Assembly: GCA_030600625.1 (NCBI GenBank) | Contig: JAUVLS010000065.1 | Span: 1 to 7,268 of the forward strand | Length of the DNA stretch: 7,268 nt | From: Bacteroidales bacterium | Lineage (GTDB): Bacteria > Bacteroidota > Bacteroidia > Bacteroidales > UBA12077 | Direction: 5' to 3' | Shown: one piece after another, positions 1-6,136 of the stretch | Numbering within the stretch: position 1 is the first letter of the stretch | Layout of the letters: every line of letters begins with the position of its first letter | Position numbers and translations under genes: made by a program | Notes under the pieces: model-generated | Told to the model about the DNA's origin: nothing | The model's input: the letters and a program-made list of their open reading frames with translations, nothing else | Databases searched by the model: none

Positions 1-401
1 TATTTGGTTTCCATGTCGTTCGGATTATTTCGCAAAGCATTTTTGTATGCTTCAACGCTTTCCTGCAACTTATTGCTCTGTAATAATGAATTTCCTATAT
101 TATGATAAATTTTTGCCTTTTCTTCTTTACTTACTTCAACATCAGCCAAACTATTAAACTGCTCAATGGCATCTTCATATTTTTCCTGTTTATACAAGGC
201 ATCCCCCACATTAAAAGCAGGCTCATGAGATTTTTTTTCTTCTAAATCAACGGCTTTTCTGTAAGAAACTTCTGAGTTCTCAAAATTCGCATTCTCAAAT
301 TCTTTGTTTCCCTGACGAATATATTTACGCTCTTTCTGTGCAAATGCATTCATTGCCATCATTACCAAACTATAAATAAATATAATTTTAATCCATTTCA
401 T
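1..401 (-). CDS. batC: BatC-like TPR protein, N-terminal part (cut by left edge)
   Basis: Only the first 133 codons lie in the window; the frame is open to base 1. The ATG at 401-399 is 2 bp after the batB stop (404-406), so translational coupling is likely. Residues 1-21 form a signal peptide (basic MKWIK start, hydrophobic stretch, AFA|Q cleavage site), placing the protein in the periplasm. The mature part is charged and helical, with about three tetratricopeptide repeats (roughly residues 24-56, 58-91 and 95-128). Typical TPR features are visible, such as GNKEFENANF, ALYKQEKYEDAIEQF and NSLLQSNKLQESVEAYKNALRNNP. TPR proteins in this position of bat operons are called BatC and are thought to be protein-interaction partners of the VWA proteins BatA and BatB; direct partners here are inferred from context. 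Full-length BatC is usually longer (roughly 200-270 aa), so more repeats should lie to the left. Confidence 0.88.
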   Translation of the reverse strand, partial: MKWIKIIFIYSLVMMAMNAFAQKERKYIRQGNKEFENANFENSEVSYRKAVDLEEKKSHEPAFNVGDALYKQEKYEDAIEQFNSLADVEVSKEEKAKIYHNIGNSLLQSNKLQESVEAYKNALRNNPNDMETK

Positions 402-403
402 AA

Positions 404-1441
404 TTATTCATTAAGTTTAAATAAATTAAAATTCTTTAACCATTTACTTTTTCTCTCAGGCATAAAAACATCCATAAGAATAAAGAAAAGAGCTATCCCC
501 AATAAATACTGAAAACGATGTTCAAATTCGGTATAAATTTTCTCTTCCATTTCTTTCTTTTCCATTTTGTTAATACGCTCAAATAATTTATTCAATCCTA
601 TTTGAGTATTATTAGCTCTTATGAATACACCAGCTCCTGCAGAAGCTATTTCTTGCAAAGTTTTTTGATCTAACTTACTAATGACCGTATTTCCATCTTT
701 ATCCTGTTGAAATATAGTTTGTCCATAAGCTTTTTGTAAAGGTATTGGAGCTCCTTGAGGGCTTCCCATTCCTACGGTATGTATTGTAATTCCTTTATCA
801 TTAGCTAACTCAGCAGCTTTTACAGCATCATCCTCATGATTTTCACCATCTGAAATAATAATTAAGGCTTTCTCCATATTACTTTCAGGGGTGAATGAAT
901 TCATGGCTAAATCAATTGCTGAACCGATGGCTGTTCCTTGTTTCGAAACGATATTGGTGTTTATAGATGATAAAAACATTTTTGCTGCAGAATAATCCGA
1001 AGTAACAGGTACCTGGATATATGAATCGCCTGCAAAAACAATTAAACCAATACGGTCATTCTCCATATTATCAATTAACTTAGATATAGCTAACTTTGCT
1101 CTTTCAAGCCTATTTGGTTTAATATCTTCGGCTAACATACTATTCGAAACATCAAGGGCAATAATTATTTCGGCACCTTTACGTTTTACTTTTTCAAGTT
1201 TTGATCCAAATTGAGGATCAGCCAATGCAAAGATAATGGCTACTATAGCTATTGTTAAAAATATGAATTTAAGAACAGGACGACTTTTAGATACAAAAGG
1301 CATTAACTGTTCAATTACACTCATGTCACCAAATTTATTGAGTGCTCTCTTCTTATAATACTGTGCAAACCCAAATAACAGGATTAAAACTGGTATAATT
1401 AACAATAAATACAAATATTCCGGGTTTCCAAATCTAAACAT
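404..1441 (-). CDS. batB: BatB: membrane-anchored von Willebrand factor A protein
   Basis: This 345-residue protein has the BatA/BatB layout. Two membrane segments come near the N-terminus (about residues 8-26 and 57-75), followed by a VWA domain (about 90-290) and a C-terminal membrane segment (about 310-327). The metal-ion-dependent adhesion site looks complete: D97-V-S99-N-S101, T170 in QGTAIG, and D198 in ISDGE. The protein should therefore be able to bind a divalent cation and a partner protein. The LADP motif (residues 73-76) just before the VWA domain is typical of the family. It is the second of two paralogous VWA genes and lies between batA and batC, which is why I call it BatB rather than BatA. 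The ATG start is followed directly by the first membrane segment. The gap upstream is unusually long for this operon (78 bp) and is filled by a heptad-phased inverted repeat. The role in aerotolerance implied by the name is contested in other species and cannot be judged from sequence. Confidence 0.93.
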   Translation of the reverse strand: MFRFGNPEYLYLLLIIPVLILLFGFAQYYKKRALNKFGDMSVIEQLMPFVSKSRPVLKFIFLTIAIVAIIFALADPQFGSKLEKVKRKGAEIIIALDVSNSMLAEDIKPNRLERAKLAISKLIDNMENDRIGLIVFAGDSYIQVPVTSDYSAAKMFLSSINTNIVSKQGTAIGSAIDLAMNSFTPESNMEKALIIISDGENHEDDAVKAAELANDKGITIHTVGMGSPQGAPIPLQKAYGQTIFQQDKDGNTVISKLDQKTLQEIASAGAGVFIRANNTQIGLNKLFERINKMEKKEMEEKIYTEFEHRFQYLLGIALFFILMDVFMPERKSKWLKNFNLFKLNE

Positions 1442-1448
1442 AATTAAC

Positions 1449-1515
1449 AGTTTCGAGTTCCGAGTTTCGAGTTCCGAGTTAATAACTTTAAACTAAGAAC
1501 TTAAAACTTGAAACT
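1449..1515. repeat. Heptad-phased inverted repeat in the batA-batB gap
   Basis: On the plus strand AGTT occurs five times at exact 7-bp steps (1449, 1456, 1463, 1470, 1477). Its reverse complement AACT follows five times at the same step (1484, 1491, 1498, 1505, 1512). The two 32-nt arms fold around a 3-nt loop (AAT, 1481-1483). All 20 block positions pair. Of the 12 spacer positions, 2 are Watson-Crick pairs, 4 are G-T on the plus strand and 6 are mismatches. The left arm is also an almost perfect tandem repeat: the 14-bp unit TTTCGAGTTCCGAG occurs twice (1451-1464, 1465-1478). The element fills nearly the whole gap between batA and batB, so it would be transcribed within the operon mRNA. 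On that minus strand the four G-T positions become C-A mismatches, giving a weaker fold than the plus strand. Confidence 0.85.
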
Positions 1516-1519
1516 AATT

Positions 1520-2512
1520 TTACGGTATTTGTCTTAACAATGTATTTCTTAATATCATATCAGATAAAAGTAAAAATGCAGCTAATAGTACAAACGCTAA
1601 AAACTCTTCATCTTTTTGACTAAACTCTTTTACCTCAATTTTTGATTTCTCTAATTGATCAATCTGTTCGTATATCTGTTTTAACTTTTTATTATCAGTT
1701 GCTCTGAAATACTCGCCTCCTGTGTTTTGAGCAATTTCCTGCAAAGTTTCCTCGTCAATTTCAACCGGTACGTTTCTTATTTGTATGCCAAATGGAGTTG
1801 GTACAGGATATGGAGCCATTCCTTCTGTTCCAACCCCTACAGTATAAACTCTTATTCCAAAAGTCTGAGCCAATTCAGAAGCAGTTACCGGTGCTATTGC
1901 TCCTCTATTATTTACACCATCTGTTAAAAGGATTATCACTTTACTTTTCGCATCACTATCTTTTAATCGGCTAACGGAAGTTGCCAATCCCATTCCAATA
2001 GCTGTTCCATCTTCAATCATTCCACTTTTAATATCTCTAAAAAAATTTATTAACACTCTATGATCTGTTGTTAAAGGGCACTGCGTAAAGCTTTCGCCAC
2101 TGAATACAACTAATCCCATCCTGTCGTTTCTACGGCCTGCAATAAATTGAATTGCTAAATCTTTTGCTGCTTCTAGTCGATCAGGTTGAAAATCACGAGC
2201 GAGCATACTACTTGAAATATCTAAAGCTAACACAATATCAATACCTTCAGATTCCTCATTTTTCCAACTCAAAGTAGATTGTGGCCTGGCAATTGCAATA
2301 ATTATTAATGCAATGGTAAGAACTCTTAATGCAAAAACTACATGTCGTAGAATATGCTTATATGTAATATGATTTTTGCCAATACCTTTTATAGTAGAAA
2401 CCTGAATGCTGGCATGTGTTCGTTTATGATTTAGCACATACCACACAATAACAGGTACTATTAAAAGTAGCAGGTATAATAAATTTGGATTTACAAATGT
2501 TATATTATTCAT
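1520..2512 (-). CDS. batA: BatA: membrane-anchored von Willebrand factor A protein
   Basis: This is the first of two paralogous VWA genes (330 residues). Membrane segments are at about residues 10-28 and 57-76, a VWA domain spans about 90-285, and a C-terminal membrane segment lies at about 303-320. The bulk of the VWA domain is predicted to sit on one side of the inner membrane, held by both ends. The metal-binding MIDAS residues are intact: D98-I-S100-S-S102, T170 in EDGTAIG and D198 in LTDG. The IARPQ motif (residues 74-78) before the domain and the TVGVGTEG and GGEYFRA stretches after it are family hallmarks. It follows the DUF4381-like gene by 39 bp and precedes batB, matching the usual Bacteroidota order. 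The family works with MoxR ATPases and DUF58 proteins, probably in assembly or maturation of envelope proteins; that role is established only loosely. Both flanking gaps hold inverted repeats with 7-nt phasing. Confidence 0.94.
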   Translation of the reverse strand: MNNITFVNPNLLYLLLLIVPVIVWYVLNHKRTHASIQVSTIKGIGKNHITYKHILRHVVFALRVLTIALIIIAIARPQSTLSWKNEESEGIDIVLALDISSSMLARDFQPDRLEAAKDLAIQFIAGRRNDRMGLVVFSGESFTQCPLTTDHRVLINFFRDIKSGMIEDGTAIGMGLATSVSRLKDSDAKSKVIILLTDGVNNRGAIAPVTASELAQTFGIRVYTVGVGTEGMAPYPVPTPFGIQIRNVPVEIDEETLQEIAQNTGGEYFRATDNKKLKQIYEQIDQLEKSKIEVKEFSQKDEEFLAFVLLAAFLLLSDMILRNTLLRQIP

Positions 2513-2524
2513 AATTTACTTTTC

Positions 2525-2551
2525 TTAGGCACTAAGCATCTTATCACCTAA
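2525..2551. repeat. Small heptad-phased inverted repeat upstream of batA
   Basis: TTAGG (2525-2529) pairs with CCTAA (2547-2551) and TAAG (2533-2536) pairs with CTTA (2540-2543). The loop is CAT (2537-2539) and each arm has a 3-nt mismatched spacer (2530-2532 against 2544-2546). The paired blocks therefore recur every 7 nt, the same geometry as the larger element at 1449-1515 but with a different core sequence. It occupies most of the 39-bp gap between the DUF4381-like gene and batA. Its last three bases fall next to or inside the upstream gene's TAG stop region (2552-2554 is the stop itself). Short stems like this can arise by chance, so its reality rests on the parallel with the larger repeat. 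Confidence 0.45.
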
Positions 2552-3556
2552 CTAATTATTTTGTTCTTCAAGTATTTCAACTTTCCCCTTCTCATCTTTT
2601 GCAACTTTCACTTCTTTTATCTCTTCTTCAATTATCAATTTAGTTCTGTCCACAAATTCGAAAGCTCCACTCATACACTTTTCATGTTCATCAAATAGAG
2701 GTGTAAATTTTGCAAACTTCACCAAATCAGAGGTATAAAATATGTCTTTTAAGGTATTAAATGCATCTTCATCTTTGAACTCTGAAATTTTAAGCGACTC
2801 TAAAATTTCTTCGCTTGTTCTTTCCATAGTACGAATGGCATATCTGTTCCACAAGTACATTCTAAGAGTATCAGTTAATACCGTGTAATAATCTTTAATC
2901 CTTCCCTGTTGCCAGAGCTTATCTGTTTTCAGCTTAAATAAATCGCGTAAAGCAATGATGTGAGCCGGCTCACGGGGTTTAAACCGTTTTATTATAGGTT
3001 CATTACGGCGTATTTTTCTGATGATATAAATAATAACTAAAACCAGAATAACTAAACCCAGCCCACCTCCAGCCCATGGAAATACTTCAGCAAAACTTAA
3101 TGGTGCTTCGTAAGGCATCTTGATATCTTTAATAGCTTGAGTAGTATCAACCTGAATAGTATTTACTTTAAATAGTATTGGCTCTGACCTTAAAGTATCG
3201 CTATAATATAAAAAAGGAATTGGAGGTAGTACATAATAGCCTGAATCAAATGCTGTAATCAATAATCGCTTTTTGATAATAAAATGTCCGCTTTCCAATA
3301 AAGTTGTATCATTTTCTGATTGCTCAAGAATCTCAATTTGTTTTGTAAGCTCTTCTTTAAATATAGGGATTCCAATAAATTCTTTAATTGGTTGTTTTAC
3401 TTCCAATTCTAAACCAACCTGGTCGCCAATTAAAAATTCTGTTGTATCCATTTTAGCTTTTACTGTTACATTTTGGGCCATAACAACCGAAAACAATGAA
3501 CTTAGTATTACTAAATGAATAAAATAAAGTTTATATGTATTAAATATTCGTACCAT
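2552..3556 (-). CDS. Signal-peptide, single-TM protein of the bat operon (DUF4381-like C-terminal half)
   Basis: This 334-residue protein has a cleavable signal peptide (residues 1-27, cut at VVMA|Q). A beta-rich extracytoplasmic domain follows (about 30-140), with motifs such as FLIGDQVGLELEV, resembling the Ig-like domains of BatD proteins. A membrane segment lies at about 161-180 (WAGGGLGLVILVLVIIYII) and ends in a basic patch. The helical cytosolic half has the pattern expected of DUF4381-type proteins: PREPAHIIALRDL, KDYYTVLTDTLRMYLWNRY, TSEEIL and DLVKFAKFTP. The last 25 residues are a charged, Lys/Glu-rich tail. It sits 19 bp after the DUF58 gene and 39 bp before batA, the position of an unnamed conserved gene in Bacteroidota bat operons. 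I avoid the name BatD, which is normally a larger protein encoded after batC. It probably tethers or regulates the VWA/MoxR assembly, but that is inference from context. Confidence 0.82.
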   Translation of the reverse strand: MVRIFNTYKLYFIHLVILSSLFSVVMAQNVTVKAKMDTTEFLIGDQVGLELEVKQPIKEFIGIPIFKEELTKQIEILEQSENDTTLLESGHFIIKKRLLITAFDSGYYVLPPIPFLYYSDTLRSEPILFKVNTIQVDTTQAIKDIKMPYEAPLSFAEVFPWAGGGLGLVILVLVIIYIIRKIRRNEPIIKRFKPREPAHIIALRDLFKLKTDKLWQQGRIKDYYTVLTDTLRMYLWNRYAIRTMERTSEEILESLKISEFKDEDAFNTLKDIFYTSDLVKFAKFTPLFDEHEKCMSGAFEFVDRTKLIIEEEIKEVKVAKDEKGKVEILEEQNN

Positions 3557-3575
3557 AAATCAAAAATAAATTCAA

Positions 3576-4460
3576 TTATCGCTTTTTAAAGAGTTTAATT
3601 AAAGGTTTCACATAATCTTCGTCGGTAGCAATTGAAACAAAATCAACACCAGCACGAACCATAGTATCACTAACAGACATTTCCATAGTTCTATACCAAT
3701 TAGCATAATTTTCACGAAGACTTACGCTTGTTGTATCTACCCATGCATATTCTCCGGTTTCGGCATCTTTCATACGAATAATACCAACTGAAGGAATTTC
3801 CTTTTCACGTTTGTCATATATTTTTAATCCAATAATATCGTGTTTACGATTTGCAATTCTAATAGCCTCGTCAAATCGCGGCAATCCGGAATCAGGGTCA
3901 TCATCAATAAAATCAGAAATTAAAAAAGCTGTACTTCTTTTCTTTATAGCATTGGTTAAATAACGAAGCGCTTCAGCAATATTTGTTTCCTTATTTTCAG
4001 GAGTAAAATTGATTAACTCTCTTATAATCCTTAATATGTGTGTTCTTCCTTTTTTAGGAGGAATAAATTTTTCAACCTTATCGCTGAATAAAATCACTCC
4101 TATTTTATCGTTATTATGAATTGCGGAAAAAGATAAAACAGCAGAAATTTCGGTAATAAGATTTTTCTTTAATTGAGACTGTGTTCCAAATACACGTGAA
4201 TTACTCACATCAACAAGTAGCATTACCGTGAGTTCGCGCTCTTCTTCGTATATTTTAATATAAGGATGATTAAAACGAGCAGTTACATTCCAGTCAATAT
4301 TTCGAACATCATCTCCATACTGATATTCACGTACTTCGCTAAAAGCCATACCACGACCTTTAAACGCACTATGATATTCGCCTGCAAAAATATTTTTTGA
4401 TAAACCTCTGGTTTTAATCTCTATTTTTCGTACTTTCTTAAGTAGTTCTGAAGCTTCCAC
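3576..4460 (-). CDS. DUF58 protein with VWA-like domain (MoxR partner)
   Basis: This is a soluble protein of about 294 residues without signal peptide or membrane segment. Residue numbers below count from TTG at 4466. The DUF58 signature is clear at about residues 38-64 (GRGMAFSEVREYQYG, DDVRNIDWNVTAR). A VWA-like fold follows, with the metal-site motif D86-V-S-N-S90, T161 in KETNI and S184-D185 in LISDF. DUF58 proteins are nearly always encoded next to MoxR ATPases and are thought to be their cytosolic adaptors. The start is not certain. An in-frame TAA at 4469-4467 rules out anything further upstream, leaving TTG at 4466-4464 or GTG at 4460-4458, with no ATG before residue 40. I chose GTG because it gives an N-terminus beginning M-E-A-S-E-L-L-K-K-V-R-K, in line with what I recall of homologues. 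The TTG start would add two residues. Confidence 0.92.
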   Translation of the reverse strand: MEASELLKKVRKIEIKTRGLSKNIFAGEYHSAFKGRGMAFSEVREYQYGDDVRNIDWNVTARFNHPYIKIYEEERELTVMLLVDVSNSRVFGTQSQLKKNLITEISAVLSFSAIHNNDKIGVILFSDKVEKFIPPKKGRTHILRIIRELINFTPENKETNIAEALRYLTNAIKKRSTAFLISDFIDDDPDSGLPRFDEAIRIANRKHDIIGLKIYDKREKEIPSVGIIRMKDAETGEYAWVDTTSVSLRENYANWYRTMEMSVSDTMVRAGVDFVSIATDEDYVKPLIKLFKKR

Positions 4461-4485
4461 ACCCAATTAATTTAGTGGTTTTACA

Positions 4486-4902
4486 TCAATCTTTCTCTTC
4501 GAGCTTCTTAGTAATAACAGAAAAATACCATTCTTCTTTTTTGATCTTGATAACAAAATTTTCTTTTCCTGAAACATAATCGTACCAGGTTAGGCTTTGC
4601 TTATACTCATAGCTTTGGTTTAATTGGGCGATTGTTGTTTTTAATAAACTATAATCGCACATTAACATTTGATATTTGCAATATCCATCATCATTTAGTA
4701 CAAACAAATAAGTACGATAACCATCAAAATCTTCAAATTTAATGAAACTACTTTTACCCATAACTTCTTTCGAAAAATAGAAGTCTTTATGGTTTTCTTT
4801 CATCTCATTTTTGATCGTTAACTTATGTTTACCTACAAAATTTTGTCCAAGAACGTTTAAGCTCGAAACTACAATTAACAGAAGTACAATTATTTTTTTC
4901 AT
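4486..4902 (-). CDS. Small secreted protein of unknown function inside the bat operon
   Basis: I do not recognise this 138-residue protein as a named family. It has a clear signal peptide (residues 1-19: MKKI, a hydrophobic run, then VLG|Q), so it is exported. If Q20 is the mature N-terminus, it probably lies in the periplasm or is surface-associated; there is no lipobox cysteine. The mature part (about 119 residues) is rich in aromatic residues and lysine. It contains two cysteines close together in DDGYCKYQMLMCDY (C74 and C82) and alternates as if beta-rich with one helix (SLLKTTIAQLNQSY). The C-terminal segment W-Y-D-Y-V-S-G-K followed by NFVIKIKKEEWYFSV looks like a conserved beta-hairpin. 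It lies 20 bp after moxR and 19-25 bp before the DUF58 gene, and is clearly co-transcribed. Codon use and base composition resemble the neighbours, so there is no sign of recent transfer. No function is proposed. Confidence 0.8.
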   Translation of the reverse strand: MKKIIVLLLIVVSSLNVLGQNFVGKHKLTIKNEMKENHKDFYFSKEVMGKSSFIKFEDFDGYRTYLFVLNDDGYCKYQMLMCDYSLLKTTIAQLNQSYEYKQSLTWYDYVSGKENFVIKIKKEEWYFSVITKKLEEKD

Positions 4903-4922
4903 TTGACAGATGTATGTAACTT

Positions 4923-5918
4923 TTATGGAACTTCAATAGTATTCAGGATTTCCGTAATAATATCTTCAGATGTTACATTTTCTGCTTCGGCTTCGTATGA
5001 TAATCCAATTCTGTGGCGCAATACATCATGACATACTGCACGAACATCTTCCGGAATAACATACCCACGACGCTTAATAAAGGCATAAGCCTTTGATGCC
5101 AAAGCCAAATTAATACTTGCACGTGGTGAACCACCAAAATTAATCATTGCAGAAAACTTCTCCAAACCATATTTTTCAGGAAATCTGGTTGCAAATACAA
5201 TATCTAAAATATATCGTTCAATTTTCTCATCGATATACACATCTTTAACAACATTACGTGCATCAATGATGTTTTGTTTTTTTAGAATAGTATTCGCTTT
5301 TGGAAATTCTTTAGCAATATTCTCCCTAACAATCAGTTTTTCTTCTTCCATTTTAGGGTAATCAACCACTACCTTAAGCATAAAACGGTCAACTTGTGCT
5401 TCCGGTAAGGGATAAGTACCTTCTTGTTCGATAGGGTTTTGTGTTGCCATTACTAAGAACGGTTTTGGAAGTTGATACGTTTCTTTACCAATTGTAACCT
5501 GACGTTCCTGCATTGCTTCTAATAAAGCACTTTGTACTTTTGCAGGAGAACGGTTAATTTCATCAGCTAAGACAAAATTAGTAAAAATCGGCCCCTTTTT
5601 AACCTGAAATTCTTCTTTTTTCTGACTATAAATCATTGTGCCAATTAAATCGGCAGGCAATAAATCCGGTGTAAACTGAATACGGCTAAAATCTGCATCA
5701 ACAATATTCGATAATGTACTAATAGCCAATGTTTTTGCTAAACCGGGAACACCTTCAAGTAAAATGTGCCCATCAGAAAGGAGACCAATTAAAAGAGAAT
5801 CAACAAGATGTTTTTGACCAACAATCACCTTGCCCATTTCCATTTTAATCATATCAACAAATGAACTTTCCTTCTCTATTCGATCATTCAGTTCTTTTAT
5901 ATCAACTGTTTCGTTCAT
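4923..5918 (-). CDS. moxR: MoxR-family AAA+ ATPase
   Basis: This 331-residue cytosolic ATPase is the first gene of the operon. The Walker A motif is GVPGLAKT (residues 56-63) and Walker B is FVLADEINR (115-123, D119-E120). Sensor 1 is ATQNP (158-162), the arginine-finger segment is DRFM (R178), and the GGSPRAS motif (262-268) lies in the C-terminal lid as expected for sensor 2. The LLEAMQERQVTIG stretch (132-144) is a MoxR-subfamily hallmark. Length is normal for the family. MoxR ATPases form hexameric rings and act with VWA-domain proteins as chaperone-like machines in cofactor insertion or envelope protein maturation. The DUF58, BatA and BatB genes downstream fit this partnership. The ATG at 5918 is followed by a charged helical N-terminus as in homologues. 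No Shine-Dalgarno sequence is evident, as is usual in this phylum. The upstream region is 218 bp and is shared with the divergent truA. Confidence 0.96.
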   Translation of the reverse strand: MNETVDIKELNDRIEKESSFVDMIKMEMGKVIVGQKHLVDSLLIGLLSDGHILLEGVPGLAKTLAISTLSNIVDADFSRIQFTPDLLPADLIGTMIYSQKKEEFQVKKGPIFTNFVLADEINRSPAKVQSALLEAMQERQVTIGKETYQLPKPFLVMATQNPIEQEGTYPLPEAQVDRFMLKVVVDYPKMEEEKLIVRENIAKEFPKANTILKKQNIIDARNVVKDVYIDEKIERYILDIVFATRFPEKYGLEKFSAMINFGGSPRASINLALASKAYAFIKRRGYVIPEDVRAVCHDVLRHRIGLSYEAEAENVTSEDIITEILNTIEVP

Positions 5919-6136
5919 AGTTCATAATTTTTGAAAAGATACATAAAATAATTTTGTTAAAATAATTGTAATAATTCTACTTCTGTCATTGTAAAATCAG
6001 GACAATATTAACTCAATTTTGTGTTAAAAAATGTTAAAGGAGTTTAATAAATTCTAATAACGAAATACTAAGAAACTTAGATTATATAGTTAATTTAGAG
6101 TTTTAATTATAACTTTGTATTAGTTAAATTTTTACT
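5919..6136. promoter_or_regulatory. Divergent intergenic region between moxR and truA
   Basis: This 218-bp, very AT-rich stretch holds no open frame worth calling. It must carry both divergent promoters. The truA side has a convincing -7 element (listed separately). On the moxR side the best candidate is TATCTTTT on the minus strand (5941 down to 5934), a 7-of-8 match to TAnnTTTG. It would put the start of transcription only about ten bases before the moxR ATG. I see no matching TTG at -33, so that candidate is weak. The paired GTTAAA words around 6021-6040 are not clearly an operator. Confidence 0.5.
6110..6117 (+). promoter_or_regulatory. Bacteroidota-type -7 promoter element for truA
   Basis: TAACTTTG matches the Bacteroidota sigma-ABfr -7 consensus TAnnTTTG at every fixed position. 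It lies 19 bp before the truA start, which would give a short leader of roughly a dozen bases. A -33 TTG at the usual distance is not seen, so the assignment rests on the -7 box and its position. Confidence 0.6.

Noticed and set aside
1449..1515. CRISPR-like or ordinary rho-independent terminator reading of the heptad array
   Set aside because: Units are 7 bp with no spacer-length structure of a CRISPR. On the transcribed strand the fold has many mismatches and no U-run, and batB/batC downstream need read-through.
1727..1974. Two overlapping plus-strand open frames inside batA
   Set aside because: They lie antisense to a well-conserved VWA domain, have low-complexity Ser/Tyr/Leu-rich translations with no recognisable domain, and are shadows of batA codon use.
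3273..3518. Plus-strand open frame of 81 codons inside the DUF4381-like gene
   Set aside because: It is antisense to a coherent protein with signal peptide and conserved domains; there is no promoter and no family resemblance.
2552..3556. Naming the signal-peptide/TM protein BatD
   Set aside because: BatD is normally larger and encoded after batC. The position between DUF58 and batA and the DUF4381-like cytosolic half fit the unnamed conserved gene instead.
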